Assembly (NCBI GenBank): GCA_964419255.1
Contig: CAYQOU010000031.1
Span: 1 to 48,534 of the forward strand
DNA: 48,534 nt
DNA from: CAZPHU01 sp964419255
GTDB taxonomy: Bacteria > Fibrobacterota > Chitinivibrionia > Chitinivibrionales > CAYFVL01
Direction of reading: 5' to 3'
A program made the translations under genes and the position numbers. Positions 18,176-27,091 of the stretch are shown one piece after another (the first letter of the stretch is position 1; each line of letters begins with the position of its first letter). The notes below the pieces were generated by a model. It was not told the DNA's origin. It ran no database searches and was given only the letters and a program-made list of their open reading frames with translations.

Positions 18176-20105
18176 CCTGCCATCTGCCTTTCATTTCGGT
18201 ACGTCTGAAGCTGATTTTTCCCATCAGAGACCAAACCGCGTTCTCTTCAAGAGTTATTGGTGCGCAAAGAAGGAATCTGGTTCCCTGGTAGCCGGCTTTT
18301 GTCCTAAAATCATTTTCGGAAGAATGAGAGGGGAGAACATGAAGTGTTATGGGTTTTTGAACGGCAAAATCAAGCCTGGCTCCAAGTTGAGTATCTACGA
18401 CACTCCACTTGGATGTGTTTTCGAAACAGACGGGGGTATCTGAAAGCTGATGCTTATCGTGTTTATCTATATGCAGCAGTGTCTCTCCGCTCTCGACTCC
18501 GGGAAGGCCCAGCGTGATAGCGGTCACGAAGGTGAAGCTGAAGGAGCTGAGAGACGGATTTGCTAACTGGTAAACAAAAGAAATCGCCGGCTTGTCTTCC
18601 TCCAGTGAAAACACTTTCTCCATCCGCAAGGGGCGGGGTTTGTCTTCAAGGTGAGCTATGCCGCGTCTGTTGAGTATGACCTTTACCGAGTTGGCGTTTT
18701 TGCTAATCATGTAATCGAAATGGCCGTTATAAAAATCCCCAACTTGCTGCTTGAGTATGTCATCAACGCATTGATTATTCGGAGGTGTGGGCAGACAAAT
18801 GTAGTCGATAAAACTGCTGGGCGATTTTCCAGCCACAAGGATTTTAGGTATTATGTGGCGATTGTAATTATACGCTGCACACAAATTCACCGCACGACCA
18901 AAATAATCCAGCTCAAAGATTTGTCCTCCTCCATTATGGTCGATAAATGCACGTAAAGCCTGATTGCCGAGAATAATACTTTTTGTGCCATCCCGTAAAA
19001 AATTGGTAATTTTTATGTGACCGCCCTTTGAGTGCTGCTTTTTTACAAGCCGACGTTCAATATTGATCATGTTATGATACGACCAGAGGCGATCACGTAT
19101 GAATCTGAATCCCCCCTTTTGTTTCAGGAGATACCGATTGATATCCTGGGCAAAGAAAAGTTTATTTAGCAGTTCGTTTCGTTCTCTCCTGTCGTGCATT
19201 GAGTGGATCTGATCGGCAATAGAGATCATCTTGCGTTGCAGGATGCCAACCTGGTCAAATGTATGCAAATCGTTTCGGAAAAAAAGAGTATTATCCTGCT
19301 CCCGTAATGGTGACCTGATACCTGCCGGAATCGATAATAGCCCCAGTGAGGGAGTCAGAGACTGACAATCGCTCAGACGAACGGTTTGATATTTCGGGAC
19401 AAGCCGTTCGAGATCCACGGCTACGGACGTGAGCCACTCAAACTGATCCGCAAGCGTTTCTGAGGTGAGAGAGAGGATATATTCCAGAGTCAGAATTTTG
19501 GTGTTGCGGATTTCAATATCAGGTTGTTTGCTAAGCTGGTCAGAAATGAAATGTTCGAGATTCACCGGCACTGATTCGGGGTCCAAAACAACCGATGGGA
19601 ATACCGGGAAAGGAATACCTGCATACTCGGTAATCCAGTATCCGCACAATTGCCGAAGATGCCGGGGGAGAATCGCACGGGAAAGCACTGTGTATTGAAA
19701 ACCGAGGGAATGCAGGGAACAGACCATGCTGGGTTCCCAATTTGAAAATGGTGGCGCATAGCCCATAGGATGGGCGGCAAACTCATCGAAAACCTCAAGT
19801 CCTGCCTTGAGGTTTTCATCGGTGAGCCAGGGAGGAGAAAAGCTTGCAAAGGGTTCCGTGTACCCGGTGGTCTGCCATTCCAGGCGGTCGGATTTATGCA
19901 ATTCTCTGAGGCCGGCCAGCAGAATCGGATCGATATATCTGAAAAAATATGCGGGCAGAACAAGGTTAAACGTGAGCGGAGTAACGCTGCTACACAGGCT
20001 CAAGAACTTCTCGGCGAAAGTGTCCAATGCAAACCTGAGCTGCTTTTCGGCGACGAGCTGGTTTTTGCAGGGACGAATGGTCAGGGCGATAGCGTGTCTT
20101 TTCAT
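18165..20105 (-). CDS. GH57-like protein (4-alpha-glucanotransferase/alpha-amylase relative), catalytic residues missing
   Basis: The 646-residue product has the layout of GH57 4-alpha-glucanotransferases: an N-terminal (beta/alpha)7-like half with GYAPPFSNWEPSMVCSLHSLGFQYTVLS, a central helical part (about 270-355), and a C-terminal beta domain with GGQIFELDYFGRAVNL, typical of the DUF1926 region. In active enzymes the nucleophile is the Glu in xERVWEP, three residues before the Trp. Here that place is Phe120 and the segment reads PPFSNWEP. The acid/base DDGEKFG motif also appears absent; the aligned stretch reads TLEYILSLTSET. The protein may therefore bind glycans without cutting them. It has no signal peptide and is probably cytoplasmic. 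It is first in an operon with the STAS and transglycosylase genes. The ATG at 20105 lacks a strong ribosome binding site. I place it in the family with moderate confidence. Confidence 0.72.
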   Translation of the reverse strand: MKRHAIALTIRPCKNQLVAEKQLRFALDTFAEKFLSLCSSVTPLTFNLVLPAYFFRYIDPILLAGLRELHKSDRLEWQTTGYTEPFASFSPPWLTDENLKAGLEVFDEFAAHPMGYAPPFSNWEPSMVCSLHSLGFQYTVLSRAILPRHLRQLCGYWITEYAGIPFPVFPSVVLDPESVPVNLEHFISDQLSKQPDIEIRNTKILTLEYILSLTSETLADQFEWLTSVAVDLERLVPKYQTVRLSDCQSLTPSLGLLSIPAGIRSPLREQDNTLFFRNDLHTFDQVGILQRKMISIADQIHSMHDRRERNELLNKLFFAQDINRYLLKQKGGFRFIRDRLWSYHNMINIERRLVKKQHSKGGHIKITNFLRDGTKSIILGNQALRAFIDHNGGGQIFELDYFGRAVNLCAAYNYNRHIIPKILVAGKSPSSFIDYICLPTPPNNQCVDDILKQQVGDFYNGHFDYMISKNANSVKVILNRRGIAHLEDKPRPLRMEKVFSLEEDKPAISFVYQLANPSLSSFSFTFVTAITLGLPGVESGETLLHIDKHDKHQLSDTPVCFENTSKWSVVDTQLGARLDFAVQKPITLHVLPSHSSENDFRTKAGYQGTRFLLCAPITLEENAVWSLMGKISFRRTEMKGRWQDAI

Positions 20106-20210
20106 ATCTTTATAGTATACAATAGCCCTCTGCTCAGGTTCAACTTAAAGACCGTAGATTCTGGATTTTCATAATTTGGTGGAGTGACGAAGTATACCTG
20201 AATGAATTAC

Positions 20211-20239
20211 TTGCGGCCCCAATCACTAAAATGTATATT
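20211..20239 (+). promoter_or_regulatory. Putative promoter of ppdK
   Basis: TTGCGG (20211-20216), a 17-nt spacer and TATATT (20234-20239) stand about 62 bp before the ppdK start codon. Spacing is optimal and the -10 box equals that of the tRNA-Lys promoter. Confidence 0.55.
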
Positions 20240-20300
20240 CTTACGCTTTTCACCTTAGAATATTTCTCTCGTATCACCTAATAACAGGCGGAGGAAGCGC

Positions 20301-22991
20301 ATGCCAAAATATGTTTATTTTTTTAGTGCTGAAAAAACTGACGGCCGAGCAGAAATGAAAGAGCTGCTTGGCGGAAAGGGTGCAAATCTGGCTGAAATGG
20401 CCAGTATCGGAATACCTGTACCTCCCGGTTTTACCATCAGTACTGAAGTATGTTCGTACTACAACAAGAACAACAAGACCAAACCCGAGAGTCTTCAAAA
20501 AGAGATCGACGATGCGATCGTTGAACTCGAAAAGACAATGGGTGCCAAGTTCGGCGACAAAGAAAATCCGCTTCTGGTTTCTGTCCGAAGCGGTGCAGCA
20601 GTATCCATGCCCGGTATGATGAATACTATTCTCAACCTGGGTATCAACGATGATGCCGTCGAAGGGTTGGCAAAAAAGACCGGTAATGAGAGAATGGCAT
20701 GGGATTCCTATCGCCGTTTCATAAACATGTTCGGTGATGTTGTTATGGGTGTCGAGCACGAGCATTTCGAAGAAGAGCTGAGCCGCATCAAAAGTAAGTA
20801 CAACCGTGCGGTTGATACCGAGCTGACAACCGAGGAACTCAAAGAGGTTGTGGGTGCCTATAAGGAAGTCTACAAAAAGAATGTCGGAGAGGGCTTTCCT
20901 GAAGATGCACGCGAGCAGCTGCAGCACGCTATCGATGCGGTTATCGGTTCATGGAATATTCCTCGTGCGGTAACGTATCGTCGCATTAACAAACTCCACG
21001 GTCTCAAGGGTACCGCCGTAAACGTTCAGGCAATGGTTTTCGGAAATATGGGCGAATCCTCGGGTACCGGTGTTGCCTTCACCCGCAACCCTTCCGATGG
21101 AACAAACAAGTTTTTCGGTGAATATCTGATCAATGCACAGGGTGAGGATGTGGTTGCTGGTATCCGTACTCCGGAACCGATCTCCCGTCTTGAAGAGGTT
21201 ATGCCGAAGGTGTATGGGGAGCTTAATGACATTCGCTTAAAACTCGAAAAGCACTATAAAGAAATGCAAGATGTAGAGTTTACCATTCAGGAAGGTAAGC
21301 TCTATATGCTGCAGACCCGTACCGGAAAACGTACCGGTGTTGCAGCTGTGAAAATTGCGGTCGATATGGTTAAGGAGGGATTAATCGATGACAAAATCGC
21401 CCTTCAGCGTATCGAGGGTGACCACCTCAACCAGCTGCTTTTCCCGATTCTCGATCCGGGTGCAAAGAATGAGGCTGTTGCGGCTAATCGTGTCGTTGCT
21501 CAGGGGCTTCCCGCCGGTCCAGGTGCCGCTAATGGAGTGGTAGTCTTTACCGCCAATGAAGCCGTCGAGTGGGCCAAACAGGGAAAAAAGGTCATTCTGG
21601 CACGTAAGGAAACTTCACCTGAAGACGTAAGCGGAATGTGGGCAGCAGAAGCTATCCTGACTTCAACCGGAGGTATGACCTCACACGCAGCGGTTGTGGC
21701 TCGTGGATGGGGTAAGTGCTGTGTGGTTGGTGCCGCAATTCTGGAGATCGATTATGCCAAAAAAACCATCACCGTTGGAGATAAGGTGATCAAAGAAGGT
21801 GATGAGATTTCACTGGATGGCTCTACCGGTGAGGTTGTTATCGGTCATATCGAAACGTCTTCTTCTCCTGTAATCGCAGGTATTGTGGAAGGAATAAAGG
21901 AAGCCTTGGATCATCCGTTATGCTCTATATTCAACGAAGTTATGGGCTGGGCGGACAAGTATCGTGAAATTAAAGTTCGCACCAACGCGGATTCTCCCAA
22001 CGACTCAATCGTGGCTCGTAAGCTTGGGGCTGAAGGTATTGGTCTGTGCCGTACCGAACATATGTTCTTCGAGGGTGATCGTATCTGGGCAGTTCGTGAA
22101 ATGATCCTTGCCGATGATGCCGAAGGGCGTAAGGCTGCTCTGGATAAATTACTGCCCCTGCAGCGTGGTGATTTCGAAGGTATTTTCGAAGCGATGAACG
22201 GTCTGCCGGTTACTATTCGTCTTCTGGACCCGCCGCTCCATGAGTTCTTGCCCCACGATGAAGAAGGACAAGCTGAAATGGCAAAGCGTCTGGGAACAAA
22301 TGTGGATGTTGTCAAGAAAAAAGTATCTTCTCTCCACGAGATGAACCCGATGCTTGGTCACCGTGGTTGTCGCCTGTCGATTACCTATCCGGAAATTTGC
22401 GTCATGCAGGTAACTGCTATAATTGAGGCTGCATGTAATATGGCTGTTAAGGGCATTTCTGTTCTTCCAGAAATCATGATACCGCTTATCGGTACCAAGG
22501 AGGAATTCGATGTGTTGGAGGCGGTTGCTCGTGAGACTGCGGATGCCGTTATCAAGGAAAAGGGATCCGATATCAAGTATCTGGTAGGTACGATGATGGA
22601 GATACCTCGTGCTACTCTGGTTGCCGATGCGGTTGCCGAAAAAGCGGAATTCTTCTCCTTTGGTACAAACGATCTGACTCAGATGACCTTCGGATACAGT
22701 CGTGATGATGTTGGTACTTTCCTGCCCGACTATATCGATAAGAAGATTTTGCGTTTTGACCCATTTGCATCGATCGATCAGGTTGGTGTTGGAGAACTGG
22801 TCAAAAAAGGTGTGGAGCGTGGCCGTTCCACTCGCAGTGATCTGAAGTGTGGTGTGTGTGGTGAGCATGGTGGAGATCCGGATTCGGTTAAGTTCTTTGT
22901 CCGTACCGGTCTTAACTACGTAAGCTGTTCTCCATACCGCGTTCCGGTTGCCCGTCTGGCTGCCGGTCAGGCTGCTTTGGAGAAGAAGTAA
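20301..22991 (+). CDS. ppdK: Pyruvate, phosphate dikinase
   Basis: Interconverts pyruvate + ATP + phosphate and PEP + AMP + pyrophosphate. The 896-residue length is that of bacterial PPDK. The N-terminal ATP-grasp half shows LLGGKGANLAEMA and SVRSGAAVSMPGMM. The swivelling phosphohistidine domain carries GGMTSHAAVVARGWGKC with the catalytic His at about residue 462. The C-terminal PEP/pyruvate barrel has GLCRTEHMF, the FFSFGTNDLTQM loop and KCGVCGEHGGDP with the active-site Cys at about 853. The start follows GGAGGA closely. It is a single-gene unit with a promoter-like sequence upstream and a terminator downstream. With the malic enzyme and fumarase genes further right, it suggests the cell converts between malate, pyruvate and PEP, perhaps in PPi-dependent glycolysis. 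Regulatory phosphorylation of a neighbouring Thr, as in plants, cannot be judged. Confidence 0.98.
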   Translation: MPKYVYFFSAEKTDGRAEMKELLGGKGANLAEMASIGIPVPPGFTISTEVCSYYNKNNKTKPESLQKEIDDAIVELEKTMGAKFGDKENPLLVSVRSGAAVSMPGMMNTILNLGINDDAVEGLAKKTGNERMAWDSYRRFINMFGDVVMGVEHEHFEEELSRIKSKYNRAVDTELTTEELKEVVGAYKEVYKKNVGEGFPEDAREQLQHAIDAVIGSWNIPRAVTYRRINKLHGLKGTAVNVQAMVFGNMGESSGTGVAFTRNPSDGTNKFFGEYLINAQGEDVVAGIRTPEPISRLEEVMPKVYGELNDIRLKLEKHYKEMQDVEFTIQEGKLYMLQTRTGKRTGVAAVKIAVDMVKEGLIDDKIALQRIEGDHLNQLLFPILDPGAKNEAVAANRVVAQGLPAGPGAANGVVVFTANEAVEWAKQGKKVILARKETSPEDVSGMWAAEAILTSTGGMTSHAAVVARGWGKCCVVGAAILEIDYAKKTITVGDKVIKEGDEISLDGSTGEVVIGHIETSSSPVIAGIVEGIKEALDHPLCSIFNEVMGWADKYREIKVRTNADSPNDSIVARKLGAEGIGLCRTEHMFFEGDRIWAVREMILADDAEGRKAALDKLLPLQRGDFEGIFEAMNGLPVTIRLLDPPLHEFLPHDEEGQAEMAKRLGTNVDVVKKKVSSLHEMNPMLGHRGCRLSITYPEICVMQVTAIIEAACNMAVKGISVLPEIMIPLIGTKEEFDVLEAVARETADAVIKEKGSDIKYLVGTMMEIPRATLVADAVAEKAEFFSFGTNDLTQMTFGYSRDDVGTFLPDYIDKKILRFDPFASIDQVGVGELVKKGVERGRSTRSDLKCGVCGEHGGDPDSVKFFVRTGLNYVSCSPYRVPVARLAAGQAALEKK

Positions 22992-23035
22992 GCCACATGA
23001 GTCGATAATACGACCATGATGAAGAGCTAACTGAA

Positions 23036-23071
23036 AGGCAGAGTTTCTCCTTCGAGAACTCTGCCTTTTTT
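23036..23071 (+). terminator. Rho-independent terminator of ppdK
   Basis: The stem AGGCAGAGTTTCTC / GAGAACTCTGCCT (one mismatch or bulge) with a tight CTTC loop is followed by six T residues, 45 bp after the ppdK stop and just before the next gene. Confidence 0.9.
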
Positions 23072-23087
23072 CTATGAAAGGGGAATC

Positions 23088-23801
23088 ATGTTAACGGTCG
23101 ATTTTCACGTTCATACATTCTTTAGTCATTGTGGTATTCATACCCACCTGGAAATGCTTAAAAGGGGTAAAGAGTTGGGCATGGATGCTGTTGCAATCAC
23201 GGATCACGGCCCTGAGCTGGAAGCACGAAGTACCGGTCCCTTCTGGGACAGGTTAAATGTTCCGGTTGAGGGTATTCGTCTTCTGAAAGGCATGGAATGT
23301 AATCTGAGCAATGACAGGGGTGATATTGATTTACAAAAAAAATACCTCCCATATATGGATATCGTCCTTTTAGGACTACATCCAAACACCGAAAAGGGAT
23401 TAGGTGAAGCTGTTTATACAGACATGCTGATTGCGGCAATAGAGAAAAATCCCACGATTGATATTATCACTCATCCAAACGATGCATCCTATCCGGTGGA
23501 GTTTCAACGTCTGGCGTTGGCTGCGAAAAGAAATGGTATAGCTCTGGAGTTGAATAACTCAAAGACGTTACTTCAGCGAATTGGCGACGAGGTCACCAGC
23601 CAGCTAATTCGGGTATGTAAAGATGTTGAATGCAGAATGGCCATCTGCAGTGATGCGCATGCTATTGAAGAACTTGGCCGGGATGATTCCGTACGCCCTC
23701 TTCTGGAGCAAGAGAAATTTCCTTCGGAGCTTATTATCAATGATACTACTCAAAAGGCATACGCGTTTTTAGAGCGGAGAAGGATGAGAAAGAAAATCTA
23801 A
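23088..23801 (+). CDS. PHP-domain metal-dependent hydrolase (YcdX-like phosphatase)
   Basis: The 237-residue protein is a single PHP domain. It has the metal-binding signatures DFHVHTFFSHCG (5-16), AITDHGPE (about 36-43), GMECNLSN, a central HPN (about 130) and the final CSDAHAIEELG (about 189-199). PHP proteins of this size hydrolyse phosphate esters with a trinuclear metal centre; the closest named relative I recognise is the YcdX group. Histidinol phosphatase is a second option, but no histidine genes are near. The start at 23088 has AAAGGGG seven bases upstream. It begins 16 bp after the ppdK terminator and stands alone; the next gene is convergent. Confidence 0.85.
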   Translation: MLTVDFHVHTFFSHCGIHTHLEMLKRGKELGMDAVAITDHGPELEARSTGPFWDRLNVPVEGIRLLKGMECNLSNDRGDIDLQKKYLPYMDIVLLGLHPNTEKGLGEAVYTDMLIAAIEKNPTIDIITHPNDASYPVEFQRLALAAKRNGIALELNNSKTLLQRIGDEVTSQLIRVCKDVECRMAICSDAHAIEELGRDDSVRPLLEQEKFPSELIINDTTQKAYAFLERRRMRKKI

Positions 23802-23914
23802 AAAACGTCGTTGTCTTTGGTTTCCCGAGTATAAGGTATGAGCCATTCTTGGTGATTCTGTCTATATTTCACCCCGAAATGTGTGGTTCTGAGCGGATAT
23901 ATCGCAAAAGTTGG

Positions 23915-24451
23915 TTAAAGCCTGAATGTTGCCTCTCTGCGGTGAATCGCCCCCTGGGGCTTGAGAATGCTCGAGTAAAGATGAAATTCGTCTACCAATA
24001 CTCCATCGTAAGCGAACATATTATTGCAACTGAGGAAAGGAATGATATTGTCTACCCTCGATCTTTCCTTTAATCGCGCGATAGTGATATGGGGATGGAA
24101 TTTTCTTCTATCCGGCTCGACTCCTGTTTTTATAAGGGCATCTTCTACTTGCCTCTGGAGTTCGGTAAGGTTTTCATTGGGACGAATGCCAACCCATAAA
24201 ATACGCGGCCTGCCGCGAGGGGGAAAATATCCTGCACCGGCGATATCCAAGCTAAATGATGGTAGATGTACAGTCGCCAGACTCTCAACGATGTCCTGAT
24301 AGGTACGATCATCAGTGTCACCGATAAACCGAAGAGTCAAGTGAAGCTGATCCATAGGTACCCATTTTGCTCCTTGAACACCAAAGTTTAGATTGGCGAT
24401 GGCGGTTTTTAGCCCCTGGGGCAAATCTATTGCAACGAATAATCGGCTCAT
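23915..24451 (-). CDS. thpR: RNA 2',3'-cyclic phosphodiesterase (2H family)
   Basis: 2H phosphoesterases of the ThpR/LigT group open 2',3'-cyclic phosphates at RNA ends. The 178-residue protein carries the two defining H-x-T/S-x motifs at the proper distance: HLTL in QLHLTLRFIGD (about 35-45) and HITI in FHPHITIARLK (about 121-131). The N-terminal MSRLFVAIDLP and C-terminal HLYSSILKPQGAIH are typical as well. The ATG at 24451 is chosen because family proteins begin directly with RLFVAI; an upstream in-frame ATG at 24475 would add eight unusual residues. It is convergent with the PHP gene, with a 113 bp gap holding nothing recognisable, and divergent from nnr. Confidence 0.93.
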   Translation of the reverse strand: MSRLFVAIDLPQGLKTAIANLNFGVQGAKWVPMDQLHLTLRFIGDTDDRTYQDIVESLATVHLPSFSLDIAGAGYFPPRGRPRILWVGIRPNENLTELQRQVEDALIKTGVEPDRRKFHPHITIARLKERSRVDNIIPFLSCNNMFAYDGVLVDEFHLYSSILKPQGAIHRREATFRL

Positions 24452-24562
24452 TATTTGAATATACACCCTGTACAATTATTTCCCCAATGATGTTTATCGG
24501 AATGATTAGAATTATTTTCATTATCTGCTTCACATTCATTTAATCGTTTTTGGGAGTGTATC

Positions 24563-26122
24563 ATGATTCCAGTTCTTAGCACCGCACAGATGAGATCAGT
24601 CGATCAGCAGGCAATCGGAGGAGATAAGACGACCGGTTATTCTTATATGATGAAAGCGGGCATGGGGCTTTATGAGGCGGTCATTGAGATGGTCACACCG
24701 GAGGAACAGATTGCTGTTGTTTGTGGAAAAGGGAATAACGGTGGTGATGGGTATGTCGTCGGTCGTATGCTTTTGGACCAGGGCTACAGGGTAATGTGTT
24801 TTTCTCTCACAGATGAGGAGAGTCTGGTGGGAGAGGCACGGCAGGCATTTACGGAATATATAAACGCAAAAGGAAATTATCTTCGCATCGATGATATAGA
24901 CGATTTAGAAGGGTTTGCGGGGTATAATCTCATTATCGATGCAATTCTGGGGACTGGTATCACCGGAGATCCTCACGGGTTAGCCTCCGAGGTGATCAAC
25001 CAGATAAATGCATCAGGACTACCGGTGATTTCTGTTGATACGCCATCCGGTTTAAACAACGATACGGCTGAGACCGGGACTCCTTCTGTTTATGCTACCA
25101 AAACGGTTACTATGGGGTTTCCCAAAATCGGACAATTATTTTACCCAGGCCGATACAATGTTGGTGAACTTATCATTCGTGATCTGGGCTACCCTGAAGA
25201 GATCGTGGCGAAAACTAACGGCAATCTATGGCTTCCGACACGTCAGGATATCAGCCGGCTTCTGCCATCCCGTCAGCAGGAAGGTAATAAGTTTGATCAT
25301 GGACTTGCTTTCATCATTGCCGGCTCAAGGGGCATGAGCGGCTCAGCAACAATGGCCGCAATGGCATCTCTTCGAACGGGATGTGGTATGGTTCATATGG
25401 CAACTCCGTCATCGGTACTCTCAACTTTTGCGAATAAACTGACGGAGCCCGTTATACATGGCATGCCAGAGACAGAATCTGGTACTCTGTCGCCGGAAGG
25501 ATATGATGAGATGATTGCACACAGTAAGAAAATGGATGCTGTGTTGATCGGGCCGGGGTTGACACATCTGGATCAGACGAGCGCACTTGTCCGACGTTTG
25601 GTCCAGACAGTCGAACAGCCGGTGGTGTTGGATGCAGACGGCATTAATGCGTTCAAAGCACGGGCGGAAGAGCTCAAGGATAGGAGATGTCAGCTTATAA
25701 TAACTCCTCATGCCGGGGAGTGGGCACGACTCTTTCCACCATTGCCTCAAAATCCGGTTGAAAAAATGAATCGATTGGTGCATTGTGCCCAAGAATACGA
25801 TATGACCATAGTATACAAGGGAAATCCAACAATTGTTGCTGCAGGCAGCGGAAAACTGACAATCGTGCCAATTGGCAACAGTGCGATGGCAACAGCCGGT
25901 GTTGGGGATGTGTTATCCGGTATTCTGGTAAGTCTTTTAGCGCAGCACGTTGACATTTCGGATGCTGCTGTTCTGGGCACCTGTCTTCAGGGGCTTGCCG
26001 GCCAGGCTGCTTCTCGGCACCTTTCAGAGTATAGCGTGATTGCAACCGATCTGATTGACCGACTTCCACTTGTGTTCCGGAAGTTGTCTCCTTCCGTTGC
26101 ACAGCCCATTTTACCGGCTTGA
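24563..26122 (+). CDS. nnr: Bifunctional NAD(P)H-hydrate epimerase / ADP-dependent NAD(P)H-hydrate dehydratase
   Basis: Repairs hydrated (damaged) NADH and NADPH. The N-terminal half (about 1-215) is the YjeF_N epimerase with VVCGKGNNGGDGYVVGR, DAILGTGITGDPHG and SVDTPSGLNND. The C-terminal half (about 225-510) is a YjeF_C/ribokinase-like dehydratase with IAGSRGMSGSATMAAMASLRTGCGMV, VLDADGINAF, ITPHAGEWARLF and the ATP/ADP site GNSAMATAGVGDVLSGI. The 519-residue length agrees with fused bacterial enzymes. The start has GGGAG eight bases upstream. It is followed after 39 bp by an MscS channel gene on the same strand. NAD-related nadC lies just beyond on the other strand. Confidence 0.97.
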   Translation: MIPVLSTAQMRSVDQQAIGGDKTTGYSYMMKAGMGLYEAVIEMVTPEEQIAVVCGKGNNGGDGYVVGRMLLDQGYRVMCFSLTDEESLVGEARQAFTEYINAKGNYLRIDDIDDLEGFAGYNLIIDAILGTGITGDPHGLASEVINQINASGLPVISVDTPSGLNNDTAETGTPSVYATKTVTMGFPKIGQLFYPGRYNVGELIIRDLGYPEEIVAKTNGNLWLPTRQDISRLLPSRQQEGNKFDHGLAFIIAGSRGMSGSATMAAMASLRTGCGMVHMATPSSVLSTFANKLTEPVIHGMPETESGTLSPEGYDEMIAHSKKMDAVLIGPGLTHLDQTSALVRRLVQTVEQPVVLDADGINAFKARAEELKDRRCQLIITPHAGEWARLFPPLPQNPVEKMNRLVHCAQEYDMTIVYKGNPTIVAAGSGKLTIVPIGNSAMATAGVGDVLSGILVSLLAQHVDISDAAVLGTCLQGLAGQAASRHLSEYSVIATDLIDRLPLVFRKLSPSVAQPILPA

Positions 26123-26161
26123 ACAAAAGTTTTTACACAACTGCTTATTTGTGAGGAGTAG

Positions 26162-27091
26162 ATGGAAAATTCCATAAACTGGCATGATGTAATTATCGGG
26201 ATACTGAACTTTCTGAGTGTCAATGCCCTTGGCATTATAATTTCTCTTACCGTTATACTGGCGCTTGGCCGGGTTATTATTCTCATAACAAACAAGTACA
26301 TTCAGGAAGATGAGCTTCGCCATTCCATACACAAATGGACCCGCTATTTAACTCTTATTGTAGCGGTGTTATGGTTACTGGTATTATACAACTATCATAC
26401 ACGGCAGGGTACCCCGTTTTATCTTTTTATCATAGGTGTTTTTCTTGCCGGCGTGGCAATTTCCATGCGTGATGTTTTTTCGAATTTTGTCGGATGGACA
26501 ATCGTTGTCAGTAGCAAGGGGTTTAAACAGGGGGACCGTATAAAGGTAGGAGATTTAACCGGAGATGTAATAGATATAGGTATCTTGAGGACTACACTAG
26601 CTGAAATCGGCGGCTGGGTTGATGCTGACCAGTCGACCGGGCGACTGGTAAGTGTACCAAATAGTAAGATGCTGTCTAATGAGATATATAATTACACACA
26701 GGGCTATGATTTTATCTGGAATGAGATGAAAGTATTAGTCACGTTTGAATCGGATTGGGTCCGTGCCGAAGAAATAATGACGGAAATCGGTCAGGATGAT
26801 TTTCGTCAAAAAAAAGAACAGATACAGGAAAGATTGAGAAACGTGCGAAGCCGGTACTTGCTCAGATACAACTATATCTCTCCAAAGGTCTATGTTCGCA
26901 TAGGTGAATCGGGAGTTGAGTTGGCCCTTCGGTACATGGTTCGTGCCAGACGACGCAGGACAGTGGAGGACACATTGTCGCGCAATCTGCTTTTACGGTT
27001 CAAACAAGAGCCAAATATCGAATTTGCATATCCCACCTTACGAGTGTATCGGTTGGGGGAGGAGCAGGGAGAAAAAATCCCATCATCATAG
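26162..27091 (+). CDS. Small-conductance mechanosensitive channel (MscS family)
   Basis: Opens under membrane tension to release solutes after osmotic downshock. The 309-residue protein has three hydrophobic segments before the pore helix (about 18-42, 58-78 and 85-105). The pore-lining TM3 is GVFLAGVAISMRDVFSNFVGWTIV. The MscS beta domain follows (FKQGDRIKVGDLTGDVIDIGILRTTLAEI, then GRLVSVPNSKMLSNEIYNYT), with an alpha/beta C-terminal domain after it. Gly and Ala in the pore helix fit MscS, although the exact GxAxGxA pattern is not perfect. TGAGGAG lies just before the ATG. It may be co-transcribed with nnr. Its end overlaps the convergent coaX gene by 6 bp. Confidence 0.93.
   Translation: MENSINWHDVIIGILNFLSVNALGIIISLTVILALGRVIILITNKYIQEDELRHSIHKWTRYLTLIVAVLWLLVLYNYHTRQGTPFYLFIIGVFLAGVAISMRDVFSNFVGWTIVVSSKGFKQGDRIKVGDLTGDVIDIGILRTTLAEIGGWVDADQSTGRLVSVPNSKMLSNEIYNYTQGYDFIWNEMKVLVTFESDWVRAEEIMTEIGQDDFRQKKEQIQERLRNVRSRYLLRYNYISPKVYVRIGESGVELALRYMVRARRRRTVEDTLSRNLLLRFKQEPNIEFAYPTLRVYRLGEEQGEKIPSS

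Noticed and set aside
20274..20927. Antisense open frame of 217 codons at the start of ppdK
   Set aside because: It is opposite highly conserved PPDK sequence, with no independent start signals or protein similarity.
22149..22868. Long antisense open frame (239 codons) inside ppdK
   Set aside because: It lies fully opposite the well-conserved ppdK gene, and its protein shows no recognisable motif. It is a shadow of codon bias.
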